Positions 53,430-63,117 of a stretch of DNA of 64,000 nt are shown in pieces (position 1 is the first letter of the stretch; each line of letters starts with the position of its first letter). The stretch covers positions 877,745 to 941,744 of the forward strand of contig NZ_JAPVLQ010000001.1 of NCBI RefSeq assembly GCF_027158005.1. Reading direction: 5' to 3'. A model generated the notes under the pieces. The model was not told the DNA's origin and ran no database searches. It saw only the letters and a program-made list of their open reading frames with translations. Position numbers and translations under genes: made by a program. The stretch is from Rhodococcus sp. H36-A4 (GTDB lineage: Bacteria > Actinomycetota > Actinomycetes > Mycobacteriales > Mycobacteriaceae).

Positions 53430-54538
53430 AGTATCTGGACGAGTTCAGTAATCCTGAGCTGGCGGGGCGCCTGCTCGAACAGATCCACGCTGCTACCACC
53501 CAACCCTGGGCGATCATGGAAGTCTGCGGCGGGCAGACACATTCGATTATTCGGCATGGGATCGACCAGCTTCTGCCCGACAGCATAGAGATGATTCATG
53601 GTCCCGGATGCCCGGTATGTGTCACACCGCTCGAAATCATCGACAAGGCTCTGGCGATTGCTGCCGAGCCCGGTGTGATCTTCTGTTCCTTCGGCGACAT
53701 GCTCCGCGTCCCCGGAAGCTCACAGGATCTCTTTCACATCAAGAGCGCGGGGGGCGACATCCGCGTCGTGTACTCGCCTCTCGACGCGTTGACCATCGCA
53801 AAAGACAATCCTGATCACGAAGTCGTGTTCTTCGGCATCGGATTCGAGACGACGGCACCGGCCAATGCAATGACTGTCTACCAGGCCAAGAAGCAAGGGA
53901 TTCGAAATTTTTCACTGCTCGTCTCACACGTTCTCGTGCCGCCTGCGATCGCTGCGATCATGGAGTCACCGTCATGCCGGGTGCAAGCATTCCTCGCAGC
54001 GGGCCACGTGTGCAGCGTGATGGGTACCGGTGACTACCCCGCCCTCGCCGAAAAGTACATGGTACCCATGGTGGTGACCGGTTTCGAGCCCCTGGATATC
54101 CTGGAGGGCATCAGACGCACTGTGCTGCAATTGGAATCAGGGCGTCACGAGCTGGAGAATGCGTATCCTCGTGCGGTGACGGCGGCTGGCAATTCGCCGG
54201 CACAAGCCATGCTGGCCGAGGTCTTCGAAGTGACGGATCGAACGTGGCGCGGGATCGGGATGATTCCGCAGAGCGGCTGGAAGTTGTCGCAGGCCTATCG
54301 CGATTTCGATGCCGAACCACGCTTCTCGGTGTCCGGTATCCATACCGCGGAGTCTTCGATCTGCAGGTCGGGCGAAGTACTACAAGGCCTCATCAAGCCG
54401 AACGAGTGTGCAGCCTTCGGAAAGGAATGCACGCCCCGAAATCCACTCGGCGCGACAATGGTGTCTTCCGAGGGAGCGTGCGCTGCCTACTACCTGTACC
54501 GGCGGCTCGAACAGCCTGCGGCGGTAAGTCATGCGTGA
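53426..54538 (+). CDS. hypD: Fe-(CN)2CO assembly protein HypD
   Basis: A 370-residue HypD. The motif [14 protein letters not shown] (about 33-46) and the redox-active pair in [11 protein letters not shown] are intact, as is the [10 protein letters not shown] region; the C-terminal cysteines that hold the [4Fe-4S] cluster are found in [22 protein letters not shown] and GACAAYY. It reduces and assembles the Fe(CN)2CO group with HypC and HypE. It begins in ATGA at the hypC end and overlaps hypE by 8 nt. Confidence 0.97.
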   Translation: MKYLDEFSNPELAGRLLEQIHAATTQPWAIMEVCGGQTHSIIRHGIDQLLPDSIEMIHGPGCPVCVTPLEIIDKALAIAAEPGVIFCSFGDMLRVPGSSQDLFHIKSAGGDIRVVYSPLDALTIAKDNPDHEVVFFGIGFETTAPANAMTVYQAKKQGIRNFSLLVSHVLVPPAIAAIMESPSCRVQAFLAAGHVCSVMGTGDYPALAEKYMVPMVVTGFEPLDILEGIRRTVLQLESGRHELENAYPRAVTAAGNSPAQAMLAEVFEVTDRTWRGIGMIPQSGWKLSQAYRDFDAEPRFSVSGIHTAESSICRSGEVLQGLIKPNECAAFGKECTPRNPLGATMVSSEGACAAYYLYRRLEQPAAVSHA

Positions 54539-55610
54539 GAACGGGTCCGATGTCGCGGCAACGATCGACATGGAATCGTGGGTGTGTCCAGCGCCCCTTC
54601 GCGATTCACCGAACATCGTCATGGGTCACGGCGGCGGCGGAGCACTCTCCGCAGAGCTGATCGAGCATCTCTTTCTTCCTGCGTTCGGCTCCGCAGCCGA
54701 TGCGGGCCTCGGAGATTCGGCCGTGCTGACCCTCGGCGGCGCGAGATTGGCGTTTTCGACGGACTCGTACGTCGTGAAGCCGATGGTATTCCCGGGCGGA
54801 ACGATCGGTGATCTCGCCGTCAACGGGACGGTCAACGACCTTGCCATGTCCGGAGCGCGCCCAATGGTGTTGTCCACCGCATTCATCCTCGAGGAGGGAA
54901 CAGCACTATCCGACATCGCTCGTATCGCCACTGCGATGGGTACGGCAGCTCTTGCGGCCGGCGTGAGCCTCGTGACCGGAGACACCAAGGTTGTCGACTC
55001 CGGCCACGGCGACGGCGTGTTCATCAACACGGCCGGAATCGGCGTCATCGACGACGGAGTCGACATCAACCCCGGACGCGCCGCAGTGGGAGATGTCGTC
55101 ATTGTCAGTGGCGACATCGGCGTCCATGGCATCGCCGTCATGAGTTGCCGGGAGGGTCTCGAATTCGGCACCGAAGTGCTCTCGGACTCGGCGCCACTCA
55201 ACGGGCTGGTAGCCACGATGTTGGCAACCGGTGCCGACATACACACTTTGCGCGATCCCACGAGAGGCGGCGTTGCAGCAACTCTCAACGAAATCGCTAA
55301 GGCTGCCGCGGTAGGGATTGCAGTAGTCGAGCGCGAGTTGCCGATTCCCGGCGCTGTACGCGACGCGTGTGGGGTGCTCGGTCTCGATCCTCTCTTCGTG
55401 GCGAACGAAGGCAAACTTCTCGCCTTCGTCTCGCGCGCGGACGCCGATCGGGTGCTCGAAGCAATGCGCACGCACCCACTCGGGGCCAATGCGACCGCTA
55501 TCGGCGAATGCGTATCCGATCACCCGGGCATGGTGGTGGCTCGTACGACGCTGGGAGCGAGCCGGGTGGTGGATCTACCTCTAGGCGAACAGCTTCCGCG
55601 AATCTGCTGA
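54531..55610 (+). CDS. hypE: Carbamoyl dehydratase HypE
   Basis: A 359-residue HypE, PurM/ThiL-like. The N-terminal [15 protein letters not shown], the ATP-binding [10 protein letters not shown], and [20 protein letters not shown] are present. It ends in the required PRIC, whose terminal cysteine carries the thiocarbamate that is dehydrated to thiocyanate. It overlaps hypD by 8 nt. A 13-nt gap follows before the DUF6390 gene. Confidence 0.97.
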   Translation: MRENGSDVAATIDMESWVCPAPLRDSPNIVMGHGGGGALSAELIEHLFLPAFGSAADAGLGDSAVLTLGGARLAFSTDSYVVKPMVFPGGTIGDLAVNGTVNDLAMSGARPMVLSTAFILEEGTALSDIARIATAMGTAALAAGVSLVTGDTKVVDSGHGDGVFINTAGIGVIDDGVDINPGRAAVGDVVIVSGDIGVHGIAVMSCREGLEFGTEVLSDSAPLNGLVATMLATGADIHTLRDPTRGGVAATLNEIAKAAAVGIAVVERELPIPGAVRDACGVLGLDPLFVANEGKLLAFVSRADADRVLEAMRTHPLGANATAIGECVSDHPGMVVARTTLGASRVVDLPLGEQLPRIC

Positions 55611-55623
55611 AGGCAAGACCCAC

Positions 55624-56382
55624 GTGAAGACAAGGAATCTCGACAGCAGGCAGAGCGGTCCTGTCCTGTTCAATCGGTACGCCTATCCACCGAACGAACT
55701 CGGATACTGCGGGCCGGATGGTTCGGAGGACCTTCTCGGGCATCTCAGTTCCGGCGTCGGTGACATGAATCTGCGCGAGCGTGCCCGCAGTTTCGACGGC
55801 GCCTGGCCGTATCTGGAAACGTTGGCCTCCGCGCTGGGCGACGGCGATCCCCTTGATGTCGAGGTGGTGCACGCGTATTGGGTGGGTAGTGCTCTCACCT
55901 CTGCGGTCGACCCGAATGCTCTGATGGCGCGGCTGCGTATCGACTTCGCCGGGCAAAACGGCGGTGTGGTGCACGAGCTCGACGCCGGCGCCGACTGCAT
56001 GGCTCATCACAGCTTTCACGTCTTCGCCGTCTACCCGTGGCTTCGGCTACTGCCGCGCGTGGCCGACGTACCGCTCACAGTGCTTCAACAATGCCGCATC
56101 CGTTGGGGCACCGTCATCTCGGTAGAAGGCGAACACGTGCATCTACTCTCGGAGCCACTACGGTTTCGGGGCGGCACACTTTCCCTCGCCGAACCGATAT
56201 CCGAGAAAGCCCGGTGGAGTTCCGCGGGCCGCTCACTGCTTGCTGAGCCCAAGGTGGGCGATGTGGTGTCGCTGCATTGGGATTGGGTGTGCGACCGGCT
56301 CGACATCACTGAGGTGGCGCACCTGCGTCGGTGCACCACCGCCTCGATCAGCGTCGCAAACCGCGCATTGCAGTCACTGTGA
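55624..56382 (+). CDS. DUF6390-family protein, last gene of hydrogenase island
   Basis: A 252-residue soluble protein that starts at GTG. The N-terminal RYAYPPNELGYCGPDG and the middle MAHHSFHVFAVYPWLRLL, with a His-His pair, are the most distinctive parts; the C-terminal half is beta-rich. Relatives, to my knowledge, occur with group 1h hydrogenases and their function is unknown. It is 13 nt after hypE, on the same transcript, and 18 nt from the stop of the convergent acyl-CoA synthetase. A maturation or nickel-related role is inferred from the place after hypE. Confidence 0.8.
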   Translation: MKTRNLDSRQSGPVLFNRYAYPPNELGYCGPDGSEDLLGHLSSGVGDMNLRERARSFDGAWPYLETLASALGDGDPLDVEVVHAYWVGSALTSAVDPNALMARLRIDFAGQNGGVVHELDAGADCMAHHSFHVFAVYPWLRLLPRVADVPLTVLQQCRIRWGTVISVEGEHVHLLSEPLRFRGGTLSLAEPISEKARWSSAGRSLLAEPKVGDVVSLHWDWVCDRLDITEVAHLRRCTTASISVANRALQSL

Positions 56383-56400
56383 GCACGCCCCGCGCCCGGA

Positions 56401-58089
56401 CTACTTCAGCCCGGTGAACTGATCGTCCCGCCACTCTGCCGAGAGCACCTCGCCGGAGTCTTCGCGAGCCCGAAGTTCGACGCGTCGGATCTTGCCCGAG
56501 ATCGTCTTCGGCAGTTCGAAGAACTCGATCCTTCGGATTCGCAGGTACGGGGCCAGATGCTCGCGTGCGTATTTCAGGATCTGAAAGGCGGTCTCCTCGT
56601 TCGGCTCCCAGCCTGCCGCCAGGGCCACGTACGCCTTCGGGACTGCAAGTCGTGTTTCGTCGGGTGCCGGTACGACGGCAGCTTCGGCGACGGCGGGGTG
56701 CTCGATCAGCACGCTTTCGAGTTCGAACGGTGACACCTTGTAGTCCGAGGCCTTGAAGACGTCATCGGTGCGACCGACGTAGGTGATGTAACCGTCTTCG
56801 TCGCGGGAGGCCACATCGCCTGTGTGGTAGTAGCCACCGGACATGACTTCCTCGTTGCGAGCCGGGTTGCCGAGGTATCCCGTCATCAGGTTGAACGGCT
56901 TCTTTGCCAGATCGAGACAGATTTCACCTTCGTCGGCTTCCTCGCCCGTCACCGGATCGATGATGACGACCGGGATACCAGGCAACGGACGGCCCATGGC
57001 ACCGAACTTCAGTTTCGCTCCTGGCGTGTTCGCTACCAGGGCAGTGGTTTCCGTCTGACCGAACCCGTCGCGAATGTTGAGGCCCCACTCGTTCTGCACC
57101 CTCGAGATGACCTCGGGGTTCAGCGGCTCCCCTGCGCCGATCGCTTCACGTAGAGCGCCACCTCCGCCGGAGATGTCGGCCTGAATGAGCATGCGCCACA
57201 CGGTCGGTGGAGCACAGAACGTCGTCACCTCGGCGCGACGAATCTGATCGAGGAGAGCACTCGCGTCGAAGCGCGTGTAGTTGTAGATGAAGATGGTGGC
57301 TTCGGCGATCCACGGCGCGAAGAAGCAACTCCACGCATGCTTCGCCCAGCCGGGTGAGCTGATGTTCAGGTGCACATCTCCCGGCTTCAGGCCGAGGAAG
57401 TACATCGTGCTCAAATGCCCTACCGGATAGGACACCTGCGTGTGCTCGACGAGCTTGGGCTTACTCGTCGTTCCCGAGGTGAAATACAGGAGCAAACGGT
57501 CGGACGGGGCAGTCACGGTCTCGAACGGCTCAGGACTCTCGACGTCGTAGGCTGCGTGAAGGTTGGTCCACCCGTCCGCATCTCCGACCACGATTTTCAG
57601 GTAGTCCCCGGGCACTTCCTCGAACTTGGAGGTATCCGTTGGGTTCGCGATGACGGCTCGAGCCTGGCCGCGTTCGACTCTGTCGGTGAGATCGGCCGAG
57701 CCGATCGCCGTGGTCGTCGGCATCAGTACGGCGCCGAGCTTCATCACCGCGAGCATCGAATCCCACAGCTCGACCTGGTTTCCGAGCATGAGAATCACGG
57801 AATCCCCGCGGCCGATACCGAGCCCGGAGAGCCACCGAGCAACCTGATCCGAGCGGTGCGACATCGCATCGAAGCTGTACTTCGCTTCGGACCCGTCTTC
57901 TTCGACGATCCAGAGCGCAGTCTTCTCGTTGCCGCGAGCGATACCGTCGAACCAGTCGATTGCCCAGTTGAACCGCTCACCCAGATCGGGCCAGCGAAAG
58001 TTCGATACGGCAGCGTCGTAGTCGCCGTAAGCATCGAGAAGCAGATCTCTGGCCGACTTGAAGGCGTCGTATTCCGTCACGTTCGTCAT
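56401..58089 (-). CDS. AMP-forming acyl-CoA synthetase
   Basis: A 562-residue member of the ANL superfamily. The P-loop A3 is LYFTSGTTSKPK, A5 reads DGFGQTETT, A7 is YYHTGDVASRDEDGYITYVGRTDDVFK, and the catalytic lysine A10 is in PKTISGKIRR. It activates a carboxylic acid to acyl-AMP and acyl-CoA. The sequence resembles the medium-chain or acetoacetate-type ACSM/Acs-like enzymes. The ATG at 58089 has GGGAG. It is monocistronic, and convergent with the hydrogenase island. Substrate not assigned. Confidence 0.92.
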   Translation of the reverse strand: MTNVTEYDAFKSARDLLLDAYGDYDAAVSNFRWPDLGERFNWAIDWFDGIARGNEKTALWIVEEDGSEAKYSFDAMSHRSDQVARWLSGLGIGRGDSVILMLGNQVELWDSMLAVMKLGAVLMPTTTAIGSADLTDRVERGQARAVIANPTDTSKFEEVPGDYLKIVVGDADGWTNLHAAYDVESPEPFETVTAPSDRLLLYFTSGTTSKPKLVEHTQVSYPVGHLSTMYFLGLKPGDVHLNISSPGWAKHAWSCFFAPWIAEATIFIYNYTRFDASALLDQIRRAEVTTFCAPPTVWRMLIQADISGGGGALREAIGAGEPLNPEVISRVQNEWGLNIRDGFGQTETTALVANTPGAKLKFGAMGRPLPGIPVVIIDPVTGEEADEGEICLDLAKKPFNLMTGYLGNPARNEEVMSGGYYHTGDVASRDEDGYITYVGRTDDVFKASDYKVSPFELESVLIEHPAVAEAAVVPAPDETRLAVPKAYVALAAGWEPNEETAFQILKYAREHLAPYLRIRRIEFFELPKTISGKIRRVELRAREDSGEVLSAEWRDDQFTGLK

Positions 58090-58147
58090 GTTTCTCCCTG
58101 CTGTGGCGCACGTCTCTCGCTAGCTCGACTCACGCTATGACTCACAG

Positions 58148-58624
58148 CTACCGATGCGCTACCCCCGAACAGGGGTAACCCGGGCAGGGTCCAGCGTCCA
58201 CGTAATGCAGCGCATCAGCGAGTCGAGAGAACACCACGAGGTCGGGATCCTGGCCGATGATCTCGATGGACCTACGCGCCGCATGGGTGGTGGCGACGAT
58301 CGCCAGCGCAGTCAGCATGTTGCCCCGTACCAGGTCGACGAGGCAGGACAGCCCCGGCACACCAAGGAATGTCACTTCGCGAATGTCGACGATGAGCGCA
58401 CCGATCGTCCTGTTCGATGCACTGAAGAGTGCAGCCCGGAACTGCGAGACCGTCCCGAGGTCGACTTCACCGCTGACGACGACGCGAAGACACTCTCCGT
58501 GCTTGCTTTCGGAAACATGGAGGTTGTGAACGACAAGAGGTGGGGATGGATCCTGGATGAGCAGGCGTGGCGCACCACGTGAGAGCATCGAATGCGCGTC
58601 CGAAAGACCTGACATAGGGGCCAC
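58148..58624 (-). CDS. STAS-domain protein without phosphorylatable serine
   Basis: A 158-residue protein with an N-terminal extension of about 35 residues and a STAS domain of the anti-sigma-factor antagonist type (VVVSGEVDLGTVSQFRAAL, then IVDIREVTFLGVPGLSCL). In SpoIIAA-like antagonists this loop is DSSG with the second Ser phosphorylated; here it is G88-V89-P90-G91, so the Ser is a Pro. The protein should be permanently active, inactive, or act by other means. There is no kinase partner next to it. The start could be 58624 or 58615. Confidence 0.8.
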   Translation of the reverse strand: MAPMSGLSDAHSMLSRGAPRLLIQDPSPPLVVHNLHVSESKHGECLRVVVSGEVDLGTVSQFRAALFSASNRTIGALIVDIREVTFLGVPGLSCLVDLVRGNMLTALAIVATTHAARRSIEIIGQDPDLVVFSRLADALHYVDAGPCPGYPCSGVAHR

Positions 58625-58735
58625 CTCAAGGTTCGTTGAGGGACCAATTTTGCACGGCGCCGATGTCGAGCGAGCAGCGGCAAAGATAACAGAACAGTCG
58701 ACGTTGAATCACGGATCGATAACGCCGGCCCTGCG

Positions 58736-58775
58736 CGTGTGCGGTAGCTCGGAGGGCACCGAGCTACCGCACACG
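58736..58775 (-). terminator. Strong hairpin terminator of the sugar ABC operon
   Basis: Perfect 17-bp arms at 58736-58752 and 58759-58775 with loop AGGGCA, 14 nt beyond the ATPase stop on the minus strand. No T-tract. Confidence 0.8.
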
Positions 58776-58788
58776 TAGGAGAAAGCGC

Positions 58789-59895
58789 CTAGATCCGCTC
58801 GCCGGTTTCCGGATGGAACAGGTGAACAGCGCCGTCGAGCCTGCTCAAACCGATGCTCTCACCGATCTTCGCCGGCGCACGCACCGCCGAGCGCGCGACG
58901 AGCGATACCGGTCCGCCGTCGAGGCCCTTGACCTTCGGATCATCCAGATGCGCGTACACGTAGGACTCGCTGCCGAGCTCTTCGATCAGATCGACCTTGC
59001 CCTCGAAGCCCTCCCCGGTGCCGTGCACGATCCCGAGCTGCTCGGGCCGCAGGCCGATCGTCACGTTGTCGAGATCGAGGCTCGCGAGCTTGGTGAGCTC
59101 CTCGCGCTCGAGCGGCAAGAGGAAGTTTCCGATCTGGACACCCCCCGATCCGATGGGAACCGTCATCAAGTTCATGGCAGGAGAGCCGATGAAACCGGCC
59201 ACGAAAGCGTTGACAGGGTGGTCGTAGAGATCCGTCGGACTTGCGAACTGCTGCAGCTTGCCCCCGCGCAGCACTGCAACGCGATCGCCCATCGTCATCG
59301 CCTCCACCTGGTCATGGGTGACGTAGACAGTCGTCGTGCCGAGCCTGCGCTGCAACGCAGCGATCTGGGTACGAGTCTGAACGCGCAGTTTCGCGTCGAG
59401 GTTACTCAACGGCTCATCCATGCAGAACACCTGCGGTTCACGAACTATGGCGCGTCCCATGGCAACTCGCTGACGCTGACCGCCGGAGAGCTTCCCCGGC
59501 TTGCGATCCAGGAAGTCCGTCAGGTCGAGAATCTTGGCCGCGTCGGCCACCTTCTTCTTACGCTCCTCGAGCGGAACGCCGCGCATCTTGAGCGCGAACC
59601 CCATGTTCTCCCCGACGGTCTTGTTGGGGTAGAGGGCGTAGTTCTGGAACACCATCGCGATATCGCGATCCTTCGAGGGGACCCCGACCATGTTCTGCCC
59701 ACCGATTTCGATGGCTCCACCGTCGATCTCCTCGAGGCCCGCGAGCATCCGGAGTGCCGTGGACTTACCGGAACCGGAAGGTCCGACGAGGACCACGAAT
59801 TCGCCGTCCTGGATGTCCAGATCGAGTGAATCGACAGCGAGCGAGTCGGCACCTTCGTAGACGCAGGATGCCTTTTTGTACTTGATTGCAGCCAT
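58789..59895 (-). CDS. Carbohydrate ABC importer ATPase (MsmK/UgpC-like)
   Basis: A 368-residue ATPase; ATG at 59895 is preceded by CAGGAGAAC. Walker A GPSGSGKST (about 38-46), signature LSGGQRQRVAMGRAI, Walker B VFCMDEPLSNLDAKLR and H-loop YVTHDQVEAM are complete. The C-terminal 120 residues form the TOBE/MalK-type regulatory domain. It energises the permease pair encoded just upstream and is the last gene of the operon. It may also serve other sugar importers, as MsmK does in several actinobacteria. Confidence 0.93.
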   Translation of the reverse strand: MAAIKYKKASCVYEGADSLAVDSLDLDIQDGEFVVLVGPSGSGKSTALRMLAGLEEIDGGAIEIGGQNMVGVPSKDRDIAMVFQNYALYPNKTVGENMGFALKMRGVPLEERKKKVADAAKILDLTDFLDRKPGKLSGGQRQRVAMGRAIVREPQVFCMDEPLSNLDAKLRVQTRTQIAALQRRLGTTTVYVTHDQVEAMTMGDRVAVLRGGKLQQFASPTDLYDHPVNAFVAGFIGSPAMNLMTVPIGSGGVQIGNFLLPLEREELTKLASLDLDNVTIGLRPEQLGIVHGTGEGFEGKVDLIEELGSESYVYAHLDDPKVKGLDGGPVSLVARSAVRAPAKIGESIGLSRLDGAVHLFHPETGERI

Positions 59896-59927
59896 GACTT
59901 GTTCTCCTGGTTCGTGAAAGGGCCGAG

Positions 59928-60818
59928 TTACTTGATGGCGCCGAAGGACAGACCGCGCACGAGCTTGTTCTGCGCAAACCACCCAGCGAGGACGACGGGG
60001 AGTGCTGCGAACGTCGCAGCGGCGGACAGCTGGGCCCAGTACAGTCCTTGACCGGTGATGAATCCGACGAGATAGACCGGAATGGTCTGTGCCTGAACAG
60101 CTGTGAGGTTGACTGCGAAGAAGAACTCGTTCCACGAGAAGATCACACAGATCAGCGACGTCGCGGCGATTCCTGGAGAGACGAGAGGCAGAATCACCTC
60201 ACGGACCGAGGTCCACAGCGACGCACCGTCCATGCTCGCGGCCTCGAGCAGTTCGCTCGGCACCTCGAGGAAGAACGAACGCATCATCCACACCGCGATC
60301 GGAAGGTTCATCGCGGTGTAGAGGATCACCAGCGTCCAGATGTTGTCCAACATGCCGATGTCACCCACGATGACGTACAGCGGCACGATGGCCGCGACGA
60401 CCGGGAGCATCTTGGTGGAGATGAAGAAGAACAGCACGTCCTTCGTCTTCTTGACCGGCCGAAGCGACAATGCAAAGGCAGCCGGAACACCGAGCAGCAG
60501 AACGAGAAGCGTCGATACGATCGTCGCGAAAGCAGAGTTGAGCAGCGCAGTGCCGATACCACTGTCGAGTACCCCGCGGTACTGATCGAGCGTCGGGGTG
60601 AAGAACAGTTTCGGTGGATCCGAATACGCGTCGGCCTCCTGCTTGAAGCCGGTGAGGACCATCCAGAGCACCGGGAAGAAGAAGACGATCCCGGCGACCC
60701 ACGCAACGACAGACCAGACGGTGCCCGGCCCCCAGTTGCTCTTACGCTTGATCGCCACGCCGTCCGAGGTCTGCGGCACTGCTTTCTTACGCTTCTTGTT
60801 CGTGGTTGCCGTACTCAT
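59928..60818 (-). CDS. Carbohydrate ABC importer permease (MalG-type)
   Basis: A 296-residue permease; ATG at 60818 starts in TGATG at the preceding stop. Six transmembrane helices; the EAA motif that docks the ATPase is EAASMDGASLWTSVREVILPLVSPG. The first 30 residues are basic and cytosolic. It forms the transmembrane path with the MalF-type partner. The gap to the ATPase gene is 32 nt. Confidence 0.92.
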   Translation of the reverse strand: MSTATTNKKRKKAVPQTSDGVAIKRKSNWGPGTVWSVVAWVAGIVFFFPVLWMVLTGFKQEADAYSDPPKLFFTPTLDQYRGVLDSGIGTALLNSAFATIVSTLLVLLLGVPAAFALSLRPVKKTKDVLFFFISTKMLPVVAAIVPLYVIVGDIGMLDNIWTLVILYTAMNLPIAVWMMRSFFLEVPSELLEAASMDGASLWTSVREVILPLVSPGIAATSLICVIFSWNEFFFAVNLTAVQAQTIPVYLVGFITGQGLYWAQLSAAATFAALPVVLAGWFAQNKLVRGLSFGAIK

Positions 60819-61768
60819 CACGCAGCCTCCTCGTTTCCACTGAAGCTCTTGAAGATCAGTCTCAGCGCCAGGGTGCTGACGATGATGGTTGCGACCACGG
60901 TGACCACGCCCATGGCCGCTGCCTGGCCGATGTCGAATCCGAGGAACGCACGCTGGTAGATGTAGAAGGGCAAGTTGGCACTGGCGACGCCGGGTCCGCC
61001 GGAGGTCATCATGTAGACGGCGTCGAAGGTGTTGACCAGGTAGATCGCGCCGAGAACGGCGCCGAGTTCGATGAAGCGTCGTAGATGCGGGAACGTGAGT
61101 TCGCGGAAGAGCTTGAACGGCCCTGCACCGTCGACGCGGGCAGCCTCGGCGATGTCCTTCGGCATCGACTGCAGACCGGCGAGGATCAACAGCATCATGA
61201 AGGGCGTCCACTGCCACACCAGGTTCGTCATCACCGCGGCCAACGGAAAGCGTGAGACCCAGTCGATCTGGCCGACCCCGAACGGACTGAGAGCGAAGTT
61301 GATCAAACCGAAGACCGGGTCGAACATCGTGGTCTTCCAGATCAGCGCGCCCGCAACCGGGGTGATCAGGAACGGTGTGATCAGCAGTGTGCGAATCAAG
61401 CTGCGGCCGATGAACTTCCGATCGAGCAGCAACGCGAGGAAGAGCCCCAGAATGACGGAGATGAGGACAGTTCCGACGATCATGATCACGGTGTTGAGGG
61501 CGACCTGACGGAACTGACTGTCACGGAACACGTCGACGTAGTTGTTGAGCCCGTTGAACTCCTGTGACCCTGGCCGCACGAGGTTCCATGATTGCGTCGA
61601 GTAGTACAGCGTGAACAGGAACGGCACCTGGGTGACGATGATCGCAAAGATCATGGCCGGTAGCAACGGCCCGCGACGACGCCAACCCTCCGCTTTCGAG
61701 ATCACCCACGGTCTAGGTACGAACTTTTCCGAATCCGCCTGTGGCGATTGCACTTCGGTTGTGGTCAT
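60818..61768 (-). CDS. Carbohydrate ABC importer permease (MalF-type)
   Basis: A 316-residue permease with six helices after a cytosolic N-terminus. The EAA loop is EAARVDGAGPFKLFRELTFPHLRR. It overlaps the binding-protein gene by ATGA (61765-61768) and the MalG-type gene by one base, so all three are translationally coupled. Members of this type carry polyols or disaccharides. Confidence 0.92.
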   Translation of the reverse strand: MTTTEVQSPQADSEKFVPRPWVISKAEGWRRRGPLLPAMIFAIIVTQVPFLFTLYYSTQSWNLVRPGSQEFNGLNNYVDVFRDSQFRQVALNTVIMIVGTVLISVILGLFLALLLDRKFIGRSLIRTLLITPFLITPVAGALIWKTTMFDPVFGLINFALSPFGVGQIDWVSRFPLAAVMTNLVWQWTPFMMLLILAGLQSMPKDIAEAARVDGAGPFKLFRELTFPHLRRFIELGAVLGAIYLVNTFDAVYMMTSGGPGVASANLPFYIYQRAFLGFDIGQAAAMGVVTVVATIIVSTLALRLIFKSFSGNEEAA

Positions 61769-63117
61769 CCCTGGCCCTCCTGATACGTCTTACCGACCAC
61801 TTCGGCGTATTGCTGCGCTTGCGCGAGCGCGTCCTGGACGCTGATCTGTCCTGCCACTGCAGCGCTGATCTGTTGACTGACGCGGGTTCCGAGATCCTGG
61901 AATTCCGGGATGGTCAGGAACTGCACTCCGGTGTAGGGAACCGGATCCACGGTCGGCTTGTTCGGGTCCGCACCATTGATGGAGTCGAGGGTCACCTGGC
62001 CGTACGCAGCCGATGCTTGTTTGTACTCGGGAATTTCGTAGGTCGACAAGCGGCTCCCCGGAGGCACACGCTCCCAACCTAATTCGTTGCCTACCTTGTT
62101 CAGGTATTCCTTACTGGTCATCCACGACACGAACTTCCACGCTTCGTCCGGATTCTTCGACGTCTTCGGGATGCCGAGAGCCCACGAGTACAGCCAGCCG
62201 TTGTCGCCCTTGACCGCGCTCGGCGCCTTCGCATACCCGATCTTGCCGACGACATTGCTCGACGTGGGATCCTCGAGCACAGACACTGCCGAGGTTGCGT
62301 CGTACCACATCGCAGTGTTTCCCTGCGAGAGCTGAGTACCGCACTCACTGAACCCACTGGTCGCTGCACCTGCTTGACCGTGTGTGCGAACGAGGTCGAC
62401 GTAGAACTGGACGGCCTCTTCCACCTGCGGACTGTCGAGCTGTGCGTTCCAGTTCTCGTCGTACCAACGTCCACCGAACGCATTGATGACGGTGTTCAAA
62501 GGCGCGAGAACTTCACCCCAGCCCGGTTTTCCGCGTAGACAGATTCCGGAAACATCGTCATTGTCGAGCTTCGCGGCGGCATCGGCGACCTCTTGCCAGG
62601 TGGGCTCCGCGGGCATCGTGATGCCTGCCTCCTGCATGAGGTCCTTGCGGTACATCAGGAACGAGGACTCACCGTAGAACGGCACCGAGTACATGCTGCC
62701 CTCGTAGGAGAGGGATTCCTTCAGTGTCGGAATGAAGTCGTCCTCGTCGTAACCGGGAGTGTCGTTCGCGTACTCCGAAAGGTTGGTGAGCCAACCGTTC
62801 TCGGCCCACTGCGGCGTCTCGAAATTACTGATCATCACGACGTCGAACTCACCGCCACCGGTCGCCACGGAGGCAGTGATCTTCGCGCGCGCTTCGTTCT
62901 CCGACAGTGAGACGAACTTCAGGTTGATTCCTGGGTTCTCCTCCTCGAACTCCGGCGCCAGCGAAATAGCGTCGGACATTTGCGAGTTCGAGACGATGGC
63001 CACGGTGATCGTCGTGCCGTCACCGTCACCGCCGAACGATCCCGCACCGGCACAGCCGGACAGCACCAGGGTCATCGCGAGCGATGCCGCGACGGCCACT
63101 TTCGGTAGAACTCTCAC
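61765..63117 (-). CDS. Carbohydrate/polyol ABC importer binding lipoprotein
   Basis: A 450-residue family 1 solute-binding protein. The N-terminal signal ends in the lipobox LVLSGC, so the mature protein is lipid-anchored at Cys22. Segments such as YSVPFYGESSFLMYRKDL and LRGKPGWGEV resemble SmoE-type sorbitol/mannitol-binding proteins. With a SorC-type regulator upstream, a polyol is the best guess for the ligand, which is inference. It overlaps the regulator gene by ATGA (63114-63117). Confidence 0.9.
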   Translation of the reverse strand: MRVLPKVAVAASLAMTLVLSGCAGAGSFGGDGDGTTITVAIVSNSQMSDAISLAPEFEEENPGINLKFVSLSENEARAKITASVATGGGEFDVVMISNFETPQWAENGWLTNLSEYANDTPGYDEDDFIPTLKESLSYEGSMYSVPFYGESSFLMYRKDLMQEAGITMPAEPTWQEVADAAAKLDNDDVSGICLRGKPGWGEVLAPLNTVINAFGGRWYDENWNAQLDSPQVEEAVQFYVDLVRTHGQAGAATSGFSECGTQLSQGNTAMWYDATSAVSVLEDPTSSNVVGKIGYAKAPSAVKGDNGWLYSWALGIPKTSKNPDEAWKFVSWMTSKEYLNKVGNELGWERVPPGSRLSTYEIPEYKQASAAYGQVTLDSINGADPNKPTVDPVPYTGVQFLTIPEFQDLGTRVSQQISAAVAGQISVQDALAQAQQYAEVVGKTYQEGQG

